From a bacterium (GTDB taxonomy: Bacteria > Patescibacteriota > 4484-211): 10,924 bases of DNA. Made by a program: the position numbers and the translations under genes. The notes beneath the pieces were generated by a model that ran no database searches, was not told the DNA's origin, and worked only from the letters and a program-made list of their open reading frames with translations. Numbering within the stretch: position 1 is the first letter of the stretch; every line of letters starts with the position of its first letter. Positions 6,087 through 10,924 of the stretch are shown here, piece by piece. The stretch covers positions 1 to 10,924 of the forward strand of contig JALUVT010000073.1 in NCBI GenBank assembly GCA_027020325.1, given 5' to 3'.

Positions 6087-7103
6087 ATGACTAATCAAGA
6101 TAAATCTCAAGCTGTTTTACTGGCAATTGAACAAATTGAAAAACAATTCGGCAAAGGGGCGATTATGCGTCTGGGACAACGACAAGTAAGCGCGGATGTC
6201 CGGGTCATCCCGACGGGCTGCCTCGCTTTAGATCTTGCTTTGGGAGTGGGGGGAGTTCCTCGGGGGCGGATTGTAGAAATTTTCGGACCTGAATCTTCGG
6301 GCAAAACAACCTTAGCACTTCATATCGCCGCTGAAGCGCAAAAACAGGGGGGAATAGCGGCTTTTATTGACGCTGAACATGCCCTTGATCCAGATTATGC
6401 GGCTAATATTGGCGTTAATATCGATGAACTGCTTCTTTCGCAACCTGATACCGGCGAACAAGCTCTCGAAATTGTTGAAACTCTCGTTCGTTCGGGCGGG
6501 GTTGATGTCATCCTTGTTGATTCAGTAGCCGCTTTAGTACCCCAAGCTGAAATCGAGGGAGAAATGGGGGATCAACATGTGGGCCTGCAAGCCCGTCTTA
6601 TGTCACAAGCACTACGCAAATTAGCCGGAGCAATTAATAAATCAAACACCACGGCTATTTTCTTAAACCAGCTCCGCATGAAAATCGGAATCATGTTTGG
6701 TAATCCTGAAACAACTCCGGGTGGGAGAGCTCTTAAATTTTACTCTTCCATCCGCATCGACATTCGCCGTACTACTTCAATCAAAGAAGGGGACAAATTT
6801 ATTGGCAATCGTGTCCGGGCCAAAGTTGTAAAAAATAAAGTGGCTCCCCCTTTCCGCAGTGCAGAATTTGATATTATTTTTAACGAAGGAATTTCTCGCG
6901 AGGGGACATTACTCGACCTCGCCACAGAATACAACTTAGTTAAAAAAGCCGGGGCCTGGTATAGTTACGGGGAGAAAAAAATTGGACAGGGGAAGGAAGC
7001 GGCGCGACAATTTCTTAAGGAAAATCCCGAAATCGCCGCTGAATTAGAGAAAACAATCCGCGAGAAAAACAACCTCCTTCCCCCTTCCACCCCCTCCCCC
7101 TAA
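6087..7103 (+). CDS. recA: Recombinase RecA
   Basis: A 338-residue RecA, the ATP-dependent strand-exchange protein that coats single-stranded DNA in homologous recombination and repair. Walker A GPESSGKT is at residues 67-74, the catalytic Glu lies in FIDAEHALD (93-101), Walker B VILVDS at 141-146, and the L2 DNA-binding loop region [10 protein letters not shown]...NPETTPGG at about 192-213. The N-terminal helix ([17 protein letters not shown]) is normal, and length is typical. The C-terminal tail is unusual: instead of an acidic end it finishes [11 protein letters not shown], encoded by a C-rich tract. The ATG follows a perfect -10 box closely, and no Shine-Dalgarno site is present. recX follows 17 bp later, the common bacterial pairing of RecA with its modulator. 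Confidence 0.98.
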   Translation: MTNQDKSQAVLLAIEQIEKQFGKGAIMRLGQRQVSADVRVIPTGCLALDLALGVGGVPRGRIVEIFGPESSGKTTLALHIAAEAQKQGGIAAFIDAEHALDPDYAANIGVNIDELLLSQPDTGEQALEIVETLVRSGGVDVILVDSVAALVPQAEIEGEMGDQHVGLQARLMSQALRKLAGAINKSNTTAIFLNQLRMKIGIMFGNPETTPGGRALKFYSSIRIDIRRTTSIKEGDKFIGNRVRAKVVKNKVAPPFRSAEFDIIFNEGISREGTLLDLATEYNLVKKAGAWYSYGEKKIGQGKEAARQFLKENPEIAAELEKTIREKNNLLPPSTPSP

Positions 7104-7120
7104 AAACAAAATAAAATTTA

Positions 7121-7768
7121 ATGCCACGAGTTAAAAATCAACGGAGAAAATTAATCCACGGCCGTATTTTTATTGAACTTACCTTAGAAACAGGGGAAAA
7201 ATTACTAATACGACCGCAACGAGTAAAAAATTTTAACAAATCTCCCGAAACAGAAATTGACTCCGACTTGTACCAGCAATTAGAAGAGGAAAATTGGCGT
7301 AACCAGCTCTACTTCCGCCTGCAACGCTTTTTGAAAATCCGTCCCCGCTCAGTTCAAGAAACACGACTCTATTTACAACAAGCAAAATTTGGCCCGCCCA
7401 ACGAAAAAAGGGAAAAAATTATCACCGAGCTTCTACAAGAATTACAAAAGGAAGGGCAGCTTGATGATCAAAGTTTTGCGCGCTGGTGGATTCAACAGCG
7501 CCGCCAAGGGCTGCGTCCTAAGGGGCCGCGGGCAATTTATGCTGAATTGCGTCAAAAGGGAATTGATCCCACCTTAGCCACGAGTTTAATTGACGCTCTC
7601 TCGCCCGAAGAAGACCTAATTCTCGCCCGGCAACTTTTAGAAAAGTTTAAAAAAAGACAAAAAGCGAATTCTCGTTGGCAACAAAAAGCCGCCGCCTATC
7701 TCAAACGACGCGGCTTTAGCTATGAAGTAATCCGAAAAATAGTTGCCCTACAGTCCCAAAAAGGATAA
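7121..7768 (+). CDS. recX: RecX family regulatory protein
   Basis: A 215-residue RecX, which binds the RecA filament and limits or modulates its activity. After an N-terminal beta-rich segment (about 10-36) come the three-helix RecX repeats. Family signatures visible are LDDQSFARWWIQQRR (114-128), GPRAIYAELRQKGI (135-148), and AAYLKRRGFSYEVIRKIV (191-208) in the last repeat. The position directly after recA supports the call. Its stop is 1 bp before the preferred rny ATG, so translation of the two is probably coupled. No Shine-Dalgarno site precedes its own ATG. Confidence 0.93.
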   Translation: MPRVKNQRRKLIHGRIFIELTLETGEKLLIRPQRVKNFNKSPETEIDSDLYQQLEEENWRNQLYFRLQRFLKIRPRSVQETRLYLQQAKFGPPNEKREKIITELLQELQKEGQLDDQSFARWWIQQRRQGLRPKGPRAIYAELRQKGIDPTLATSLIDALSPEEDLILARQLLEKFKKRQKANSRWQQKAAAYLKRRGFSYEVIRKIVALQSQKG

Positions 7769-7769
7769 A

Positions 7770-9014
7770 ATGCAACAAGTTAAGATGCCAGCAAATAACT
7801 CGTCTTCCACAAATTCAACTAAAACGACAACGGATCTTAAAAAATTGCAAGAAGAGTACCGTCGTAAATTGGCCCAAGTGGCACAATTGAGCCCGGAACA
7901 GGCGCGGGAAAAACTTTTCGCTGAATTAGAACAAGAATTATTGGAAGAGAAAGCGCAACGGATAAAAAAGATGGAAGAGCAATTTAAAAAAGAGGCCGAG
8001 GAACGAGCGCGGGAAATCCTGCTCACTGTCATGCAACGAATTGTGCGTGATCAAGTGGCCGAATCAACAATTACCACCGTCCGTCTTCCCGATGATGAAC
8101 TCAAAAGCCGCATTATTGGTAAAGAAGGTCGTAATATCAAAACTTTTGAACGCCTCACCGGGGTAAATATTTTAATCGACGAGACGCCGCAAGTAGTAAC
8201 CCTTTCTTCTTTTGATCCTGTCCGTCGCGAAATTGCCCACCGAGCCTTAGAAGATTTAGTTTCTGATGGACGAATTCAGCCGGCACGGATTGAAGAGGCG
8301 GTCAAGAAGGCCAAAAAAGAAGTAGAAAAAATAATTAATGAAGCCGGAGAAGAATTAGTTTACCGCGCCGGGGTTTTGGATTTGCCGCCGGAAATAGTTA
8401 ACTTATTAGGGCGATTTAAGTTTCGGAGCTCTTACGGTCAAAACATGATCGAGCATACTTTAGAAGTAGTTAATATTGGGAAAGCGCTCGCAGCAGAATT
8501 AAAGGCCGATGTTGAGCTGGTCAAAAAAGCTTGTCTGTTGCATGATATTGGCAAAGCTGTTTCTGCGGAAATTGAAGGCCCGCATGACCAAGTAGGCGCT
8601 TTAATCTGTCGCCAGCATGGAATTGACGAAATTGTTGTGCGGACATTTGAAGGCCACCATAGCGGGGATTTTCCTAATCCCGAAGCTGTAATTGTCTATC
8701 TCGCCGACACGATTTCTGCTCATCGCCCTGGAGCTCGCCGGGAAGACTTTAACGCCTATATTAACCGTATTAAAACAATGGAAAATATTGCCTTAAGCTT
8801 TCCTGGAGTTAAAGAAGCCTACGCTATTGCCGCAGGCCGCGAAGTCAGGGTCATTGTTAACCCTCAGGAACTTCGCGAAGCCGAGATGGTCAATTTAGCC
8901 CATCAAATTTCCCGCCAAATTCATGAACAAGTCAAAAATTTCCCCGGACAGATCAAAGTTACGGTAATTCGGGAAACTCGTGTTAATGCTTATGTAACCG
9001 CCAAAATTCAATAA
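7770..9014 (+). CDS. rny: Ribonuclease Y, form without N-terminal membrane anchor
   Basis: A 414-residue RNase Y, an endoribonuclease that starts mRNA decay. A charged coiled coil (about residues 20-95) is followed by a KH RNA-binding domain with RIIGKEGRN (114-122) and an HD phosphohydrolase domain: His229 in EHTLEV, His258-Asp259 in LLHDIGKA, His296-His297 in GHHSGD, and Asp313 in ADTISAHRPGAR. The family is normally about 510-520 residues with an N-terminal transmembrane helix. Here the start is a short Ser/Thr/Asn-rich segment with no hydrophobic helix, so the enzyme is predicted to be cytosolic. ATG at 7770 is preferred because AAAGGA (7759-7764) lies 5 nt before it. A longer version from TTG at 7743 would overlap recX and adds only nine residues, none membrane-like. 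Confidence 0.94.
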   Translation: MQQVKMPANNSSSTNSTKTTTDLKKLQEEYRRKLAQVAQLSPEQAREKLFAELEQELLEEKAQRIKKMEEQFKKEAEERAREILLTVMQRIVRDQVAESTITTVRLPDDELKSRIIGKEGRNIKTFERLTGVNILIDETPQVVTLSSFDPVRREIAHRALEDLVSDGRIQPARIEEAVKKAKKEVEKIINEAGEELVYRAGVLDLPPEIVNLLGRFKFRSSYGQNMIEHTLEVVNIGKALAAELKADVELVKKACLLHDIGKAVSAEIEGPHDQVGALICRQHGIDEIVVRTFEGHHSGDFPNPEAVIVYLADTISAHRPGARREDFNAYINRIKTMENIALSFPGVKEAYAIAAGREVRVIVNPQELREAEMVNLAHQISRQIHEQVKNFPGQIKVTVIRETRVNAYVTAKIQ

Positions 9015-9016
9015 AG

Positions 9017-9832
9017 ATGAAAATCATTTTTATCGGAGATATTGTTGCCCGCCTTGGACGCCAAACCGTAAAAAAAATTCTTCCTTCCCTACGCCAAGAA
9101 CTAAAACCCGATTTTGTGATCGCTAATGCCGAAAATTTAGCCGGGGGAAGGGGCGTAACCGCCGCAACTTTAGATGAAATGCTCCAAACGGGGATTGATT
9201 ATTTTACTAGCGGCAACCATGTTTTCTTCCAAGAAGGATGGCAAGAGCTACTAACTGATCCCAGCTTTCGTCTTCTGCGGCCTGCTAACTACCCTGCTTC
9301 AGTCCCCGGTGTGGGGTGGCGAGTAATCGGGGAAAAAGGGAGTAAATTATTGCTTATTAATCTACAAGGACGCATCTCTTTTAATCAAGAGGGGACCACT
9401 TTAACCGACCCTTTTTTTACTTTAGAAGAAATTCTAACCGCCACGAAGAAGGAGAAAATAGATGCGATTTTAGTTGATTTCCATGCCGAAGCAACTTCGG
9501 AAAAACTAGCTTTTGCTTTTTACTTTGACGGCAAAGTCTCGGCCGTAGTGGGAACGCATACCCATGTCCCCACCGCTGATGCACGGATTCTCCCGCAAGG
9601 TACTGCCTATGTTACTGATGTTGGAATGACCGGAGCCCTTAATTCAGTTCTGGGAGTTAAAAAAGAAATTATCTGGCAACAGTTACGCCTTCCTTACCGC
9701 CAAAAATTTGTCTGGGCCCGACACGGACCAACAATAATTGCGACAGTTTTTATTGAAACAATCAACAAAAACAAAAGCAAATCTATTGTCCGCTACGATC
9801 GAATTAAAGAAAAGCTTGATTTTTCAACTTAA
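9017..9832 (+). CDS. ymdB: YmdB-family metallophosphoesterase
   Basis: A 271-residue member of the YmdB/TIGR00282 family, a calcineurin-like phosphodiesterase that in Bacillus hydrolyses 2',3'-cyclic nucleotides and influences global gene expression. Metal-binding residues are in place: Asp8 in FIGDIV, Glu38-Asn39 in NAEN, Asn66-His67 in SGNH, His155 in VDFHAEATSEK, and His180 and His182 in GTHTHVPTAD. Length is normal. It starts 2 bp after the rny stop, and the rny-ymdB pair is widely conserved in other bacteria, supporting a shared role in RNA turnover. No clear Shine-Dalgarno site is present, suggesting coupling to rny. No strong terminator follows. Confidence 0.96.
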   Translation: MKIIFIGDIVARLGRQTVKKILPSLRQELKPDFVIANAENLAGGRGVTAATLDEMLQTGIDYFTSGNHVFFQEGWQELLTDPSFRLLRPANYPASVPGVGWRVIGEKGSKLLLINLQGRISFNQEGTTLTDPFFTLEEILTATKKEKIDAILVDFHAEATSEKLAFAFYFDGKVSAVVGTHTHVPTADARILPQGTAYVTDVGMTGALNSVLGVKKEIIWQQLRLPYRQKFVWARHGPTIIATVFIETINKNKSKSIVRYDRIKEKLDFST

Positions 9833-9836
9833 AACC

Positions 9837-9866
9837 TTGACATTAGCTCTTTTTTTTTGCTATAAA
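9837..9866 (+). promoter_or_regulatory. Promoter of the HU gene
   Basis: A perfect -35 TTGACA (9837-9842) and TATAAA (9861-9866) are 18 bp apart, with a run of nine T in all but one position of the spacer's middle. Start near 9873 gives a leader of about 140 nt before the HU start codon. Confidence 0.75.
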
Positions 9867-9906
9867 GGGGAAGGTTAGCGAAAAGTAAAAAAATTTCGTC
9901 TAATCA

Positions 9907-10017
9907 ATGTTTATTATCAGGAAAAAAAGCTACCCAATGATTGTCTCTCCGTTTTTTTACCGCAGATTGTACTTTTTTTCTCAATGTCATTTTCCGAAGG
10001 GAGGTGAAGAAAAGTGA
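9907..10017 (+). other. Leader region with possible 36-codon upstream ORF overlapping the HU start
   Basis: Within the HU leader an ATG at 9907 opens a 36-codon frame that ends at TGA (10015-10017), overlapping the HU GTG (10014-10016) by the sequence GTGA, a classic coupling arrangement. The predicted peptide is rich in Phe, Tyr and Lys/Arg, has no recognisable family and no Shine-Dalgarno site. Its last codons contain the HU ribosome site, so the open frame may be chance. GGAAAA (about 9920) could pair with TTTTCC (9990-9995) just before the ribosome site. Confidence 0.25.
9997..10007 (+). promoter_or_regulatory. Strong Shine-Dalgarno site of the HU gene
   Basis: AAGGGAGGTGA is almost fully complementary to the 3' end of 16S rRNA and sits about 9 nt before the GTG start, which it decides. 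It is the strongest ribosome site in a window where most genes have none, in keeping with high expression of HU. Confidence 0.9.
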
Positions 10018-10286
10018 CCAAAACAGATTTGATTGAACTTCTCGCCGAACGTACCGGTCTTACTAAGAAAGCGGCGACAGATGTTGTCAACGCTTTTATT
10101 GAAATTGTTGCCGAGGCTTTAGCCCGCGGAGACAAAGTAACCATTACCGGTTTCGGAACTTTCTTAGTCCGACGGCGGGCGGCACGAATGGGGCGCAATC
10201 CTCAAACAGGGGAGCCCTTGCATATTGCCGCGCAGAACAGCCCTGCTTTCCGCGCCGGGACCTATCTCAAAGAGATGGTCAAATAA
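10014..10286 (+). CDS. hup: HU-family DNA-binding protein
   Basis: A 90-residue HU/IHF-family protein starting at GTG. It forms dimers that bend and compact DNA in the nucleoid. The N-terminal helical part (1-42) is followed by GFGTF (46-50) and the DNA-embracing arm with RNPQTGE (61-67), where Pro63 is the residue that intercalates between base pairs; the C-terminal helix ends YLKEMVK. Length and sequence are typical of HU rather than the sequence-specific IHF subunits, though these cannot be separated with certainty by eye. It is a single-gene unit with its own promoter, a strong ribosome site and a strong terminator. Confidence 0.95.
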   Translation: MTKTDLIELLAERTGLTKKAATDVVNAFIEIVAEALARGDKVTITGFGTFLVRRRAARMGRNPQTGEPLHIAAQNSPAFRAGTYLKEMVK

Positions 10287-10292
10287 TTTCAC

Positions 10293-10328
10293 AGCTGGTT
10301 TTGTTTAGACGAGAACACGAACCCAGCT
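10293..10328 (+). terminator. Weak secondary hairpin downstream of HU
   Basis: AGCTGG (10293-10298) can pair with CCAGCT (10323-10328) over a 24-nt loop and is followed by TTTATTT. It is terminator-like but weak, and lies just before the main terminator; it may contribute to termination or be chance. Confidence 0.3.
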
Positions 10329-10333
10329 TTATT

Positions 10334-10370
10334 TAAGAATAACCCGCTTCAGTGAAGCGGGTTATTCTTA
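10334..10370. terminator. Rho-independent terminator of the HU gene, probably bidirectional
   Basis: A perfect 17-bp stem (10334-10350 with 10354-10370) closed by the 3-nt loop AGT, with a GC-rich top (CCCGCTTC/GAAGCGGG) and an AT-rich base. The T-rich lower stem, TTATTCTTAT, serves in place of a separate U tract. It lies 47 bp after the HU stop. Confidence 0.88.
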
Positions 10371-10391
10371 TCGAGCCAGTTAATAAACGCG

Positions 10392-10400
10392 TGTTACAAT
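10392..10400 (+). promoter_or_regulatory. Possible extended -10 promoter of the helicase gene
   Basis: TGTTACAAT gives an extended -10 (TG, one base, TACAAT at 10395-10400) after the terminator. No -35 is recognisable. A start near 10407 would make the transcript almost leaderless, although AGGA (10402-10405) before the ATG looks like a ribosome site, so the true promoter may lie further up. Confidence 0.4.
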
Positions 10401-10408
10401 CAGGAAAA

Positions 10409-10924
10409 ATGCTTCAACTAAATTCCCAGCAAAAAGCTGCTGTTACTTATATTAGAGGGCCTTTACTTATTATTGCCGGAGCGGGGACAGGGAAAACAAC
10501 AGTAATTACCGAACGCATTAAATGGCTAATTGAAAAGGGACATGCGCAACCGGGCCAAATTCTTGCTCTCACCTTTACCGAAAAAGCGGCCCGGGAAATG
10601 GAAGAACGCGTTGATCAAGTTCTACCTCTTGGCTATGTCCAAACCTGGATTGCAACTTTTCATTCTTTTTGTGAGCGTATCCTCCGCCAAGAAGCGTTTC
10701 ACCTTCAACTAAATCCCGATTTTCGTATTTTAACCGAAGCCCAAAGTTACCTTTTCTTAAAAAACCATCTCTTTGAACTGCCCCTAGATTACTATCGCCC
10801 CCTTAATAATCCGACCAAATTCCTCCGCGGACTTTTAACCCATTTTAACCGTCTCCGCGATGAAAATATTAGCCCCCAAGAATACCAAAAATTTAGTCAA
10901 AAAAATCATTCTGACGAATATCAC
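10409..10924 (+). CDS. UvrD/PcrA-like superfamily 1 DNA helicase, 3' part cut by window edge
   Basis: The first 172 codons of a superfamily 1A helicase. The Q motif LNSQQKAAV (residues 4-12), Walker A GAGTGKTT (24-31), motif Ia LALTFTEKAAREM (52-64) and motif Ib ATFHSFCERIL (82-92) are all present and correctly spaced. Such proteins translocate 3' to 5' on single-stranded DNA in repair and replication. FTEKAAREM and ATFHSFCERIL fit UvrD/PcrA-like enzymes and also AddA-type helicase-nucleases; the missing C-terminal part, which would show whether a nuclease domain is present, decides this. The ATG has AGGAAA a few bases before it. Confidence 0.92.
   Translation, partial: MLQLNSQQKAAVTYIRGPLLIIAGAGTGKTTVITERIKWLIEKGHAQPGQILALTFTEKAAREMEERVDQVLPLGYVQTWIATFHSFCERILRQEAFHLQLNPDFRILTEAQSYLFLKNHLFELPLDYYRPLNNPTKFLRGLLTHFNRLRDENISPQEYQKFSQKNHSDEYH

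Noticed and set aside
6107-6934. Minus-strand frames of about 65 codons inside recA
   Set aside because: They are antisense shadows of recA with composition explained by its codon use.
7743-7769. TTG at 7743 as the rny start
   Set aside because: It would overlap the end of recX, has no ribosome site, and the ATG at 7770 has AAAGGA at good spacing. The nine extra residues add no domain.
9917-10198. Minus-strand 93-codon frame opposite the HU gene and its leader
   Set aside because: It is antisense to a clear HU gene with a strong ribosome site and has no family resemblance of its own.
1-10924. CRISPR array, insertion sequence or integrase gene
   Set aside because: No regularly spaced repeats, transposase or recombinase of the integrase type were found in any frame.

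Overview
The window looks like a chromosomal segment of a small-genome, AT-leaning bacterium, quite possibly a member of the Patescibacteria/CPR. This is an inference from gene style (short intergenic gaps, every visible stop codon TAA, few Shine-Dalgarno sites, a type III restriction system with Fic and accessory small genes), not a taxonomic proof. It divides into two blocks that point away from each other around a tRNA-Ser gene.

Left block, 1-5765, all on the minus strand: an accessory restriction-modification island. Reading with transcription it has a promoter with an overlapping perfect inverted repeat, a Fic-family protein with a C-terminal winged helix, a type III DNA adenine methyltransferase (Mod), an RNase HI, a DUF3800 protein, a short GC-rich element that holds an 18-codon ORF, and the type III helicase/nuclease subunit (Res), which runs off the window at base 1. 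Two features break the simple operon picture. First, about 40 bp containing the start of res is present twice, once at the true start and once directly behind rnhA, where it reads MQLKIYQ and then stop. The DUF3800 gene lies between the two copies, so it looks like a cassette inserted at the rnhA-res junction. Second, Mod carries an in-frame, GC-rich, hairpin-forming insertion near its C terminus that resembles a protein-coding palindromic repeat element.

Centre, 5708-6086: operator and promoter of the Fic operon, a short unexplained hairpin, tRNA-Ser(GCT) on the minus strand with an encoded CCA and its 3' end facing the island, a plausible tRNA promoter, and the recA promoter region.

Right block, 6087-10924, all on the plus strand: housekeeping genes. 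recA-recX-rny-ymdB are packed with gaps of 17, 1 and 2 bp and probably form one transcript: recombinase, its modulator, an RNase Y that lacks the usual membrane anchor, and the YmdB phosphodiesterase often found next to it. A near-consensus promoter and a long leader with a strong Shine-Dalgarno site then drive an HU-family DNA-binding protein. It is closed by a 17-bp perfect terminator hairpin and followed by the 5' part of a UvrD-like superfamily 1 helicase cut by the window edge.

The island is visibly more AT-rich than the recA block and has its own promoter and regulatory repeat. Together with the adjacent tRNA this suggests horizontal acquisition, although no flanking att duplicate is visible within the window.
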